Below are positions 56,764-64,000 of a DNA stretch of 64,000 nt, in pieces. How positions within the stretch are numbered: position 1 is the stretch's first letter; each line of letters opens with the position of its first letter. Below the pieces are notes generated by a model. That model searched no databases, had not been told where the DNA came from, and saw nothing but the letters and a program-made list of their open reading frames with translations. The translations under genes and the position numbers were made by a program. The stretch comes from Oscillospiraceae bacterium (GTDB taxonomy: Bacteria > Bacillota > Clostridia > Oscillospirales > Oscillospiraceae), in contig JAFSUG010000030.1 of the NCBI GenBank assembly GCA_017445385.1, positions 1 to 64,000 on the forward strand, read 5' to 3'.

Positions 56764-57768
56764 GTGAAAAAGTTTATCATTCTTATGATTATCGTTTGCC
56801 TTGCAGCCGGCTGCCTGTCCGCGTGCAGCGCCGGCAGCATCCGGCCTGATCCGGAAACCGACAAAATACAGATCGTCACAACCATTTTCCCGGAGTATGA
56901 CTGGGTTCTAAATATCCTCGGCGAGAACCCGGCAAATGCGGATGTAACGATGCTGCTTGATACCGGCGTTGATCTGCACAGCTTCCAGCCCACGGCGGAG
57001 GACATCCTGAAAATTTCAAGCTGTGATTTGTTTCTCTATGTCGGCGGAGAATCCGATGAATGGGTTGATGATGCGCTGCAGGAAGCAGCAAACAAAGATA
57101 TGCTCGTTATCAGCCTGCTGGATGTTCTCGGCGATGCCGCCAAGGAGGAAGAACTGGTCGAGGGTATGCAGGAAGAGGAACATGACCACGAGCATGAAGG
57201 CGAAGATCACGACCACGAGGAGGAAGAGGAAGAGTACGATGAGCACGTATGGCTCTCTCTGAGAAACGCCGCTGCGCTTGTAGAGCGCATTTCGCAGGCG
57301 ATTGAGAAGCTCGATCCGGAAAATGCCGATTTCTATAAAAAGAATACAGCGGCGTATGCAGAGCAGCTGAATGCCCTTGATGCTGCATACCGCGCCGCCG
57401 TAACGAGCGCTTCGTTTGATACGCTCCTCTTTGGCGACCGTTTCCCCTTCCGTTACCTTGCGGATGATTACGGCCTGTCTTATTATGCGGCATTCGTGGG
57501 CTGCTCGGCGGAAACTGAGGCAAGCTTTGAAACCATTTCTTTCCTTTCTCAGAAAGTGGATGAGCTTTCTCTTCCGGCAGTTATGACCATCGAAGGAACA
57601 GACCGGCGAATCGCCGAGACGATCGTTCAAAACACGCAGACGAAGGATCAAAAGATCCTTACGCTGGATTCCATGCAGGCAACAACGGCGCAGGATGCTG
57701 AAAGCGGTACAACGTATCTTTCCGTTATGGAAAAGAACCTGTCCGTTTTGAAAGACGCTCTAAAGTAG
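56764..57768 (+). CDS. znuA: Zinc ABC transporter substrate-binding lipoprotein (ZnuA-like)
   Basis: 334-aa cluster A-I metal-binding lipoprotein. The signal peptide ends in LSAC, the lipobox. A His at DLHSFQPT and another at DEHVWLS are typical metal ligands, and a His/Glu/Asp-rich loop (EEEHDHEHEGEDHDHEEE, about 139-156) strongly suggests zinc. The start is GTG 56764, eight bases after GGAGG; an upstream ATG lacks a ribosome-binding site and a signal-like N-terminus. Mn is the less likely alternative. Confidence 0.92.
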   Translation: MKKFIILMIIVCLAAGCLSACSAGSIRPDPETDKIQIVTTIFPEYDWVLNILGENPANADVTMLLDTGVDLHSFQPTAEDILKISSCDLFLYVGGESDEWVDDALQEAANKDMLVISLLDVLGDAAKEEELVEGMQEEEHDHEHEGEDHDHEEEEEEYDEHVWLSLRNAAALVERISQAIEKLDPENADFYKKNTAAYAEQLNALDAAYRAAVTSASFDTLLFGDRFPFRYLADDYGLSYYAAFVGCSAETEASFETISFLSQKVDELSLPAVMTIEGTDRRIAETIVQNTQTKDQKILTLDSMQATTAQDAESGTTYLSVMEKNLSVLKDALK

Positions 57769-57778
57769 GAGGGCAGCT

Positions 57779-58495
57779 ATGGCTTATATCACCGTTCGGG
57801 ATCTGTCGCTGGGATATGATGGCCATGCCATTGCGGATGGCTTGAATTTTGCGGTGCACGCCGGGGATTATCTCTGCATTGTCGGCGAAAACGGGTCCGG
57901 TAAAACCACGCTTATGAAAACACTGCTCCATCTGCAAGCGCCGCTCGGCGGTCAGATCCTGATCGGTGACGGTCTAAAGAAAAACGAAATCGGCTATCTG
58001 CCGCAGCAGACGGTCGTTCAAAGAGATTTTCCGGCGTCCGTGAGAGAGATCGTTCTCTCGGGGTGTCAAGGCTGCTGCGGGCTCAGACCGTTTTATAATA
58101 AAGAAGAAAAGCGTATGGCGGAAGAGAATATGCAGCGCATGGGCATATCGGAGCTTGCAAACCGCTGCTATCGGGAGCTTTCCGGCGGCCAGCAGCAGCG
58201 CGTTCTGCTGGCAAGAGCATTGTGCGCCACAAGAAAGGTGCTTTTATTGGATGAGCCGGTTTCCGGGCTTGATCCAAAGGTGACGGCGGAAATGTACAGT
58301 CTGATTGAAAGTCTGAATCAAGAAGGGACTACAATCCTTATGATCAGCCATGATATTGCTGCTGCTGTTCGCTATGCAAGCCATATTCTCCATATCGGAG
58401 CGCAAATCTTTTATGGTACAAGGGATCAATATCTGCAAAGCGACGCCGGGAAGTATTTTCTGATGCAGCAGAAAGGCGGTGCGGAAGATGCTTGA
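57779..58495 (+). CDS. znuC: Zinc ABC transporter ATPase (ZnuC-like)
   Basis: 238-aa metal-type ABC ATPase: Walker A GENGSGKTT (about 38-46), Q-loop in GYLPQQ, signature LSGGQQQRV, Walker B VLLLDEP and the H-loop His in ISHD. It powers uptake with the ZnuA-like and ZnuB-like neighbours. Ten bases after znuA; its end overlaps znuB by eight bases. Confidence 0.94.
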   Translation: MAYITVRDLSLGYDGHAIADGLNFAVHAGDYLCIVGENGSGKTTLMKTLLHLQAPLGGQILIGDGLKKNEIGYLPQQTVVQRDFPASVREIVLSGCQGCCGLRPFYNKEEKRMAEENMQRMGISELANRCYRELSGGQQQRVLLARALCATRKVLLLDEPVSGLDPKVTAEMYSLIESLNQEGTTILMISHDIAAAVRYASHILHIGAQIFYGTRDQYLQSDAGKYFLMQQKGGAEDA

Positions 58496-59333
58496 AAAGC
58501 TCATGCTATACCTGCAATATCCATTTGTCCGGTATGCGCTGATCGTCGGCGTGCTGATTGCGCTCTGCTCCTCGCTGCTCGGCGTTACGCTTGTTTTGAA
58601 GCGGTATTCCTTCATTGGCGATGGGCTTTCCCACGTTGCCTTCGGCGCAATGGCAATTGCCGCGGTTTTGAATCTTACAAACGATATGCTGCTGGTTCTG
58701 CCGATTACGGTGCTCAGCGCGGTGCTGCTGCTCAGAACCGGGCGGAATGCAAAAATCAAAGGCGATGCGGCAATCGCAATGATTTCTGTCGGTGCGCTTG
58801 CGTTCGGTTATCTCATTATGAACATCTTTTCAACGTCTTCGAACCTCTCCGGAGATGTTTGCAGCACGCTCTTTGGCTCAACCTCCATCCTGACTTTGAA
58901 CGAGAAAGAGGTATGGCTGTGCGCCGTGCTGTCGGTTTTGGTGGTTGTGATCTTCATTCTGTTTTATAATAAGATCTTTGCGGTGACCTTCGATGAGGAC
59001 TTCTCTGCGGCCACAGGCACAAATGCAAACGCCTATAATCTGCTGATTGCAATTGTGATTGCTGTCATTATCGTGCTGGCGATGAACCTTGTGGGGTCGC
59101 TTTTGATCTCCGCGCTGGTTATCTTTCCGGCGCTGTCTGCCATGCGGCTGTTCAAGAGCTTTAAGCGCGTAACAATATGCTCTGCGGTGCTGTCGGTTGT
59201 CTGCGCGTTTTCGGGCATTGTTCTTTCCGTGCTGGCAGGAACGCCGGTCGGATCTACAATCGTCGGCGTGGATGTTGCCGCATTTGCGATCTGCTGTGCG
59301 GCAGGTGCGATAAAAGGAGGCGTGAAAGCATGA
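58488..59333 (+). CDS. znuB: Zinc ABC transporter permease (ZnuB-like)
   Basis: 281-aa ABC-3 family permease with eight or nine membrane helices. Typical segments are GVTLVLKRYSFIGDGLSHVAFG, in pieces, near the N-terminus and GSLLISALVIFPALSA near 206-221. ATG 58488 overlaps the znuC stop; a GTG nine bases earlier is the alternative. The stop overlaps the next gene (ATGA). Confidence 0.93.
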   Translation: MLEKLMLYLQYPFVRYALIVGVLIALCSSLLGVTLVLKRYSFIGDGLSHVAFGAMAIAAVLNLTNDMLLVLPITVLSAVLLLRTGRNAKIKGDAAIAMISVGALAFGYLIMNIFSTSSNLSGDVCSTLFGSTSILTLNEKEVWLCAVLSVLVVVIFILFYNKIFAVTFDEDFSAATGTNANAYNLLIAIVIAVIIVLAMNLVGSLLISALVIFPALSAMRLFKSFKRVTICSAVLSVVCAFSGIVLSVLAGTPVGSTIVGVDVAAFAICCAAGAIKGGVKA

Positions 59334-59902
59334 AAAAGTGGATCAGCGGCGTCCTTTGTCTTTGTCTGATTCTTTCCGTAACGGGCTGCGGAAACAGCAG
59401 CTCCGGCGGAAAGGCAGGAAGCAATCAGCCTGTCGGCGTAAATGATGTGCTGGAACAACGTATGGCTGAAGCTGACGGCAGCGCGCAAAGTCAGCAAGCT
59501 GCAGCGCCGCAGCAAACGCAATCGCCGCAGCCGGATACCGAGGCAATTCCGGCAAACGGAGTTGACGTGGATCTGACGGCGCTTTCCGGAACAATGGTTT
59601 ATTCCGAAGTCTATAACATGATAACGGCTCCGGAGGACTATCTCGGAAAGACCGTAAAAATGGACGGCCGCTTTGCGTACTACCGCGATGAAGCAACAGG
59701 CAAGGAATACTTTGCCTGCATCATTCAGGACGCAACTGCCTGCTGTGCGCAGGGGATAGAATTCGTTCTTGCAGGCGACTGCGTTTACCCGGATGACTAT
59801 CCGGCGCTCGATGCGGAAATCTGCGTTGCCGGCGTTTTTGATACCTATGCGGAAGGTGACAGCACTTACTGCACGTTAAGAAATGCGGCGTTCGTCGAAT
59901 AA
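59330..59902 (+). CDS. Lipoprotein of the zinc operon, unknown function
   Basis: 190-aa lipoprotein: signal peptide with lipobox VTGC (Cys20), a Ser/Gln/Pro-rich linker (about 22-75), then a compact domain (about 85-190) with YLGKTVKMDGRFAYY, DATACCAQGIEFVL and ICVAGVFDTY. The domain looks like a small beta-barrel (OB-like) and has a Cys pair and further Cys that could bind metal. Translationally coupled to znuB, so it is probably part of zinc handling at the cell surface. No family name is certain. Confidence 0.78.
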   Translation: MKKWISGVLCLCLILSVTGCGNSSSGGKAGSNQPVGVNDVLEQRMAEADGSAQSQQAAAPQQTQSPQPDTEAIPANGVDVDLTALSGTMVYSEVYNMITAPEDYLGKTVKMDGRFAYYRDEATGKEYFACIIQDATACCAQGIEFVLAGDCVYPDDYPALDAEICVAGVFDTYAEGDSTYCTLRNAAFVE

Positions 59903-59923
59903 AACCGTTTCCGTTAATAAATG

Positions 59924-59955
59924 AAAGGGCAGTCCGCGCAAAACGGACTGCCTAT
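59924..59955. terminator. Terminator between the zinc operon and the DUF975 gene
   Basis: AGGGCAGTCCG and CGGACTGCCT form a perfect stem shared by the two convergent transcripts; the T runs are imperfect. Confidence 0.75.
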
Positions 59956-59984
59956 TATCTTATAAATGGAAAAAGCTGCTGCAA

Positions 59985-60767
59985 TCAGTGCGGCGTTTCG
60001 GCTGGCGCATCGGATTGCCGGGCGGAAAGCGCATGATCATAGAAACAGGCGTATGCGGTCTGCACGGTCGGCAGCTCATGCCATTCGGCAAGGATCAGCA
60101 AAACCGTGCTCAGGCAAAACGTCCCGATCTGCAGCGTCAGCCCCTCCAGCGGATAGCCGAGAAATTCCGCCACCCTTACGCCGAACTCTAAAACAAAAAT
60201 GATGAGATAGTGCTTCCAGAAGGAGAGATCCAAATGGAGCAGCGCTTTTTTTCTGCCATCCATCAATTCAGCGGATTTGCGCAGCGCATCAAGCGGTGAA
60301 AGCGCCGGATCGTCCAGCATCAGCTTTTCCGCCATGCGGTAGCGGTAGAACGCGATCACGCCCGGCACAATCAAAAGCATCGTCCAAACCGCGATGAAAA
60401 AAGCCTTCAGCAGCAAAAGCGCGGTAAACCGCTCAAACTGGCGCAGCCCGTCCGCTAAAACAGGGAAGGAAAGCGTTTGCTTTCTGCCCGTGCGGAGTGC
60501 GCCGCTCTGGTGACCGACTTCCCATGCGCTTTTGAAAAGCCGCAGCAGCAGGGAAAGCGCGCCCGACCAAATAAAAAATTCAATATGCAGCTCCCGAATG
60601 ATGATCAGCCGATCCTCAAACAGCATCGTTGCAAGCTCAACCGCGGCGGTCGCGGCGTAGAGAATGAGCAAGTATTGGATTGTCAGGCGCGAAAACGCGC
60701 CGCCTTTCAGCGCGGCTTTCGCTTCGTGGTGCAGCTCTTTACTTCCAATCACCGGATCATCTCCCAT
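59985..60767 (-). CDS. DUF975 family membrane protein
   Basis: 260-aa integral membrane protein with about five or six helices. The pattern (LLLRLFKSAWEVGHQ, LLIVPGVIAFYRYRMAEKLMLDDP, SAELMDGRKKALLHLDLSFW) matches the DUF975 family, whose function is unknown. I start at ATG 60767. It has no ribosome-binding site and lies only seven bases after a -10 box, so the mRNA may be leaderless. Divergent from an XRE-TPR regulator with interlocked promoters. Confidence 0.82.
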   Translation of the reverse strand: MGDDPVIGSKELHHEAKAALKGGAFSRLTIQYLLILYAATAAVELATMLFEDRLIIIRELHIEFFIWSGALSLLLRLFKSAWEVGHQSGALRTGRKQTLSFPVLADGLRQFERFTALLLLKAFFIAVWTMLLIVPGVIAFYRYRMAEKLMLDDPALSPLDALRKSAELMDGRKKALLHLDLSFWKHYLIIFVLEFGVRVAEFLGYPLEGLTLQIGTFCLSTVLLILAEWHELPTVQTAYACFYDHALSARQSDAPAETPH

Positions 60768-60774
60768 CGCGTTT

Positions 60775-60835
60775 ATTTTATTGCAGCAGCGCGGAAAAAG
60801 CAATGCTTGCTTTTTTCGACCGTTCCTGCTACAAT
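60775..60835. promoter_or_regulatory. Interlocked divergent promoters on a perfect palindrome
   Basis: Palindrome AAAAAGCAA-tgc-TTGCTTTTT (60795-60815). Minus-strand promoter: TTGCTT (60798-60803), 17-bp gap, TAAAAT (60775-60780). Plus-strand promoter: TTGCTT (60807-60812), 17-bp gap, TACAAT (60830-60835). Each -35 box lies in one arm, so one bound protein would block both. Confidence 0.75.
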
Positions 60836-60873
60836 GCAGGTAAATATTTTTTACCCCGAAAGGCGGCATCGAA

Positions 60874-61731
60874 ATGACGCTCGGCGAAAAGCTGCGCTCC
60901 GCGCGCCAAAATCGCGGACTGACGCAAAAGCAGGTCGCAGGCGACCGGATCACGCGCAATATGCTCTCGCAGATCGAAAACGACCTTGCAACCCCGTCCG
61001 TGAAAACGCTCAAATACCTTGCCGAAACGCTCGGCGTCAGCGAAAGCTGGCTCATGACGGACAGCGCCTCCGGCGCGGAGCTTTCCGAAGCGCGCGAAAA
61101 AATCCGCGCCGGAAAGTATGCGCAGGCGTATGACCTTGCAAGCGCGCTGCCCGGCGAGAGTGATGAAAAATCCCTCCTGCTCTGTATGGCAAGCTTGCTG
61201 CTTGCAAAGCAGTCGCTTGCCGAAAATGAGTTGGAGCAAACCGAAAAATGGGCAAACTTAGCGGTCAAGCATAATAGCGAAACGCTCTACCGAAGCAAGG
61301 AAGCGGAATGCGAGGCGTATTGGCTGCGCGCCCGCGCCGCGCTCTACGGCGGCAAGCCGACGGAGGACTCGCTGCAGCATTATAAGGATTCGTATCAGGC
61401 GGTCGGCGGTGAAGCAAAGTACCATCTGCTCCGTGTGCGCTATTATTTGGAAAACCAGCAAACGAAAAATGCCGAGCGTGAGCTTTGGATGGTAACGCTG
61501 CTGCCCGATGAACACCGCGCGGCATATCTGATTCTGCGCGGCTGGATCGCCGTTCAGAATATGAAGTACCGCGACGCCATTTCCTACCTGCGGCAAATCG
61601 ATATCGAGGAGCTGCCTACGATCTCGCAGCGCAGAAAAACCTATGAGCTGCTCGAGATCGCCTACCGCGAAACGGAGGATATGAAATCCGCCTATGAGGC
61701 GGCGGTCAAGCTCCGCAGCCTCTCAAAATGA
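60874..61731 (+). CDS. XRE-family regulator with TPR-like C-terminus
   Basis: 285-aa regulator. The N-terminal Cro/XRE helix-turn-helix (about 3-60: LGEKLRSARQNRGLTQKQVA, RNMLSQIENDLATPS) is followed by about 220 residues of helical repeats with TPR-like spacing (for example AKYHLLRVRYYLENQQTKNAERELW, in pieces). Such proteins often sense a peptide or small signal. The palindrome in its own promoter, shared with the DUF975 gene, is a natural autoregulatory site. A perfect terminator follows. Confidence 0.88.
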   Translation: MTLGEKLRSARQNRGLTQKQVAGDRITRNMLSQIENDLATPSVKTLKYLAETLGVSESWLMTDSASGAELSEAREKIRAGKYAQAYDLASALPGESDEKSLLLCMASLLLAKQSLAENELEQTEKWANLAVKHNSETLYRSKEAECEAYWLRARAALYGGKPTEDSLQHYKDSYQAVGGEAKYHLLRVRYYLENQQTKNAERELWMVTLLPDEHRAAYLILRGWIAVQNMKYRDAISYLRQIDIEELPTISQRRKTYELLEIAYRETEDMKSAYEAAVKLRSLSK

Positions 61732-61735
61732 AAGC

Positions 61736-61773
61736 AAAAACGTGCAACAAACGAAATTTGTTGCACGTTTTTG
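61736..61773. terminator. Bidirectional terminator after the XRE-TPR gene
   Basis: AAAAACGTGCAACAAA-cgaaa-TTTGTTGCACGTTTTT is a perfect 16-bp stem; it also lies downstream of rpe on the other strand. Confidence 0.95.
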
Positions 61774-61832
61774 GTTCCTTATCGCAAAAGTTGCACGCGT
61801 TTTTGCAGCTTAAACAATGACGATCTTGCGAT

Positions 61833-62489
61833 TTATGCGTAGCTTTTCAGCGTGCGGACGAACGCGGCTTTGTCCTCTGCTTTGAAATATGCGCTGCCGG
61901 CAACAAGCACGTTCGCGCCGTTTTCCACGCATGTTTTCGCCGTTTCAATGCCAACGCCGCCGTCAACCTCCAGCTCGCAGTTCGGGTTGGACTGATCCAG
62001 ATATTCGCGGATCTTCTTCAGTTTCGGCATCATATCGCCCATGAAGGATTGACCGCCGAAGCCGGGCTCAACCGTCATAACGAGGATCAGGTCCACCATG
62101 CCGATAAAGGGGAGAACCGCCTCTGCCGGCGTCTTCGGCTTCACGCAGATCGCGGGCTTTACGCCCTTTGCGCGGATCATCTCCAGCGCGCGCTTCGTGT
62201 TTTCCTCCGTGTCCGCCTCAACGTGCACGGTCAGAATATCCGCGCCGGCGTCGCAGAAGCGCTCCACGTAGCGGATGGGGCGGTCGATCATAAGATGCAC
62301 GTCCAAAACGAGATCGCTACATTTTCTCGCCGCGCTGACCATCGGGAAGCCCATGGAAAGGTTGGGGACGAACAGACCGTCCATAATGTCAACGTGGATA
62401 TATTCTGCGCCGGTATCCTTGAGCATCTGCAGATCGCGCTGCATATTGCCGAAGTCGGCGGAGAGAATGGAAGGGGAAACTTTTATCAT
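61833..62489 (-). CDS. rpe: Ribulose-phosphate 3-epimerase
   Basis: 218-aa TIM-barrel epimerase of the pentose phosphate pathway: SPSILSADFGNM (about 5-16), HVDIMDG (32-38) with the metal ligands, LDVHLMI (about 62-68), VEPGFGGQSF and VDGGV near 172. ATG 62489 follows CCGGAGG. It is alone here, without the rsgA and thiN neighbours common in Firmicutes, and has a long structured leader behind a full-consensus promoter. Confidence 0.95.
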   Translation of the reverse strand: MIKVSPSILSADFGNMQRDLQMLKDTGAEYIHVDIMDGLFVPNLSMGFPMVSAARKCSDLVLDVHLMIDRPIRYVERFCDAGADILTVHVEADTEENTKRALEMIRAKGVKPAICVKPKTPAEAVLPFIGMVDLILVMTVEPGFGGQSFMGDMMPKLKKIREYLDQSNPNCELEVDGGVGIETAKTCVENGANVLVAGSAYFKAEDKAAFVRTLKSYA

Positions 62490-62645
62490 TTGGAAAACCT
62501 CCGGTATTGCTGCACCAAAGCGCTTGGCGCAGCATAGAATGAAGAACGATCGCGCAGGGCAGCTTCCGCTTCCCACAGCGGCGCGATCCCGGCGGAGCCG
62601 CTTGCGGCTCCGCTTCATTATAAGACGATTTTGCGCCGCTGTCAA
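62490..62645 (-). promoter_or_regulatory. Full-consensus promoter and structured leader of rpe
   Basis: On the minus strand, TTGACA (62640-62645), 17-bp gap, TATAAT (62617-62622). The leader of about 120 bases folds into three parts. GCGGAGCCG/CGGCTCCGC spans 62592-62613. An 8-bp stem GATCGCGC (62548-62555) with GCGCGATC (62581-62588) encloses a smaller one. TGCTGC-ccaa/ttgg-GCAGCA (62508-62534) sits next to the ribosome-binding site. No known riboswitch class was recognised. Confidence 0.7.
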
Positions 62646-62650
62646 TCGGC

Positions 62651-62679
62651 TTGCAATCCGCCTTTCTTGATGATACAAT
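62651..62679 (+). promoter_or_regulatory. Promoter of the TPM-like gene
   Basis: TTGCAA (62651-62656), 17-bp gap, TACAAT (62674-62679), immediately divergent from the rpe promoter. Confidence 0.72.
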
Positions 62680-62709
62680 GGCTCTACATAAACGAATGGA
62701 GCCGGATTT

Positions 62710-63351
62710 ATGAACATGCTTCGCGCTTACTGGCACTGGGTGGTTTCCGCGCTGCTGATCGCCGCGGCGATCGCGCTCGGCGCTGTGCTTACAATCAATA
62801 TTGTGGATACGTCCTTCTACCGCTCGCGCGTTTCGGACGGCGCGGGCGTGCTTTCCGGGCAGGCGAAAGATGCAATCTTTTCAGGGAACAAATCGCTTGA
62901 CCGAGCAAGGGGCTGCATCATCGGCGTTGTGACGGCTGAGGCAGAAGGCGCAATTGCGGACTATGCCGAAAAAACCTTTACGGACGATCATTTTGGGCAG
63001 AATGATCTGCTTTTAACGCTGTATCCGGCGGAGCGGCAGTGGTATTTATCGTATGGCGACCGTTTTGCCCTCTACAGCTCAAACGAGCTTTTGCAGATCG
63101 TTTCCGCCGCTGCGGAGGGCGGACTTTTTGACGCGCCGGATGAAAACCTCCCCGAGCTGCACGAAACGCTCTCAACGTGGGCGATGGCGCATTTGCCGGA
63201 GAGCGGCGCGGAATTATCGCGCGAAAAGCCGATGTCCGGCGCGTCGTTCTTACTGGTGCTTTTATCGTTTATTGCGTCGCTCGCGGCTGCCGCCGCGATT
63301 ATCCGCTTTGCGGTAATTCCTCTGAAATTGAGAAAAAAACCAAACGGCTGA
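62710..63351 (+). CDS. TPM-domain-like membrane protein
   Basis: 213-aa protein. An N-terminal membrane helix (about 10-32) is followed by an outer domain (about 35-165) with VSDGAGVLSGQAKDAI, GCIIGVVTAE and LLLTLYPAERQWYLSYGDRF, in the order seen in TPM (YgcG-like) domains. A second helix (about 178-200) and a short basic tail end it. TPM proteins have been linked to membrane protein repair and phosphatase-like folds, but the role here is unknown. Confidence 0.75.
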   Translation: MNMLRAYWHWVVSALLIAAAIALGAVLTINIVDTSFYRSRVSDGAGVLSGQAKDAIFSGNKSLDRARGCIIGVVTAEAEGAIADYAEKTFTDDHFGQNDLLLTLYPAERQWYLSYGDRFALYSSNELLQIVSAAAEGGLFDAPDENLPELHETLSTWAMAHLPESGAELSREKPMSGASFLLVLLSFIASLAAAAAIIRFAVIPLKLRKKPNG

Positions 63352-63426
63352 TACGCGATGCGATAGCGCGCGGCAAAAAGCTGTGATAGAATCATTTCAG
63401 AATAAACAGAAGGAAGCTTGATAACA

Positions 63427-64000
63427 ATGGAACAAACACAGCAGCGATCTGGCTATAAATGGGTCATTATGGCGATCTGCTTTTTGATGGTGTTTACGGC
63501 GCTCGGCTTTTGCAGCAGCAATAAAGACCTGTTTCTAAAGCCGATCACACAGGCGCTCAACCTTGACCGCGCAGGCTTTTCGCTCAGCGATAGCTGCCGC
63601 TATATCACAACGGCAATCGTGAACCTCTTTTTCAGCGCGCTCGTTGTAAAGTGGGGCGCGAAGCGCATGGCGTCTTTCGGCTTCGGCGCGCTGATGATCT
63701 TCTGCCTGATCTATTCCTTCGCGGAAAAGTATTGGCAGTTCTATATCGGCGGCGCCTTCCTCGGTCTCGGCCTTGCGTGGTGCACCACAACGGTTGTCGG
63801 CTACGTTGTGAACCAATGGTTCACAGAAAACCGCGGCACGATCATGGGCGTGATTCTTGCGGCAAACGGCCTCGGCGCGGCAGTCTTTGCGCCGATCGTC
63901 CGCCCGATCATCACAGCCGAACCCTTCGGCTACCGCACGGCTTACCGCCTCGGCGCGGTGATCCTGCTTGCGGTGCTGGTTCTGATTCTGATTTTCTTCC
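63427..64000 (+). CDS. MFS transporter, 3' end cut by the window
   Basis: The first 191 codons of a major facilitator protein, running off the window end. Five or six membrane helices are visible. The motif between helices 2 and 3 (VVKWGAKRMASFGF) is the MFS loop 2-3 signature region, and WFTENRGTIMGVILAANGLG resembles the OxlT/monocarboxylate-transporter-like subfamily. ATG 63427 has AGAAGGAAG upstream. The substrate may be an organic acid by this likeness, but this is only a guess. Confidence 0.85.
   Translation, partial: MEQTQQRSGYKWVIMAICFLMVFTALGFCSSNKDLFLKPITQALNLDRAGFSLSDSCRYITTAIVNLFFSALVVKWGAKRMASFGFGALMIFCLIYSFAEKYWQFYIGGAFLGLGLAWCTTTVVGYVVNQWFTENRGTIMGVILAANGLGAAVFAPIVRPIITAEPFGYRTAYRLGAVILLAVLVLILIFF

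Noticed and set aside
62490-62612. Signal recognition particle RNA in the rpe leader
   Set aside because: GGAAGCGGAAGC recalls the SRP tip, but the conserved GGAAGGAAGCAGC-type loop and its partner strand are absent, and the leader runs straight into the rpe ribosome-binding site.
1-64000. tRNA and rRNA genes
   Set aside because: No T-loop-like GTTCGA context with a matching acceptor stem and no rRNA-like stretches were noticed in any gap. A tRNA scan would be needed to be certain.

Overview
The window looks like chromosomal DNA of a GC-moderate, strictly anaerobic Gram-positive bacterium of class Clostridia (Bacillota), probably a gut organism. The reasons are: near-consensus sigma-A promoters and strong GGAGG ribosome-binding sites almost everywhere, a type III glutamine synthetase, SLH-domain surface proteins, cohesin/dockerin modules, duplicated feoA genes, an MsmK-type sugar ATPase, and B12-dependent glutamate fermentation genes. 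There are no rRNA or tRNA genes and no transposase. Taxonomy below class is not resolved from this sequence alone.

Layout. 1-340: a large nested palindromic element and a terminator-like hairpin. 341-3987 (-): a heterodimeric ABC exporter. 4190-6205: a cytosolic GH5-like hydrolase. 6206-6946: repeat island. 6947-7768: Mrp-type Fe-S carrier. 8109-17815: a ten-gene operon encoding an LDH/MDH-family dehydrogenase (probably malate), HdrB-HdrC-HdrA, an MvhD/FlxD-like protein, two 4Fe-4S subunits, a flavin/NAD(H) subunit, and a soluble fumarate-reductase-type Fe-S subunit and flavoprotein. 17997-22929: glutamate mutase (S and E subunits, MutL), methylaspartate ammonia-lyase and a Cys-rich small protein. 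23301-29986: aconitase-family hydratase, NADP-isocitrate dehydrogenase and citrate-lyase-type citDEF-citX.

30034-40205: MsmK, GalM, a Nudix protein, a DUF2974 hydrolase, a cytidylate-kinase-like protein, two SLH proteins, YjbQ, an archaeal-type triosephosphate isomerase and a SIS protein. 40246-43723 (-): feoA-feoA-feoB, a Cys-rich membrane peptide and an HMA protein behind a promoter with palindromic operators. 44389-46595 (-): rpmG-secE-nusG-rplK-rplA. 47416-53060: a small XRE regulator divergent from a C39-like/cohesin/dockerin protein, then a two-cohesin protein with seven Tyr-rich repeats. 54036-56135 (-): glnN. 56358-59902: zinc ABC uptake. 59985-64000: DUF975 protein, XRE-TPR regulator, rpe, a TPM-like protein and an MFS transporter cut by the window end.

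How the central genes may work together. The three operons between 8 and 30 kb form a carbon and electron module. Glutamate could go to 3-methylaspartate and mesaconate. The hydratase and lyase operon would either convert citramalate to acetate and pyruvate, or link 2-oxoglutarate through isocitrate and citrate to acetate and oxaloacetate. Oxaloacetate could then go by malate and fumarate to succinate. The Hdr/Flx/Frd operon looks like an NADH-driven, probably flavin-bifurcating, cytosolic fumarate (or mesaconate) reductase. That is the strongest candidate here for an incompletely described system. No fumarase, glutamate dehydrogenase, citrate lyase ligase (citC) or citG is in the window.

Four intergenic islands (6.3-6.9, 43.9-44.3, 46.9-47.4 and 53.1-54.0 kb) are built from the same three families of small palindromic repeats. 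Their stems show compensatory base changes between copies.
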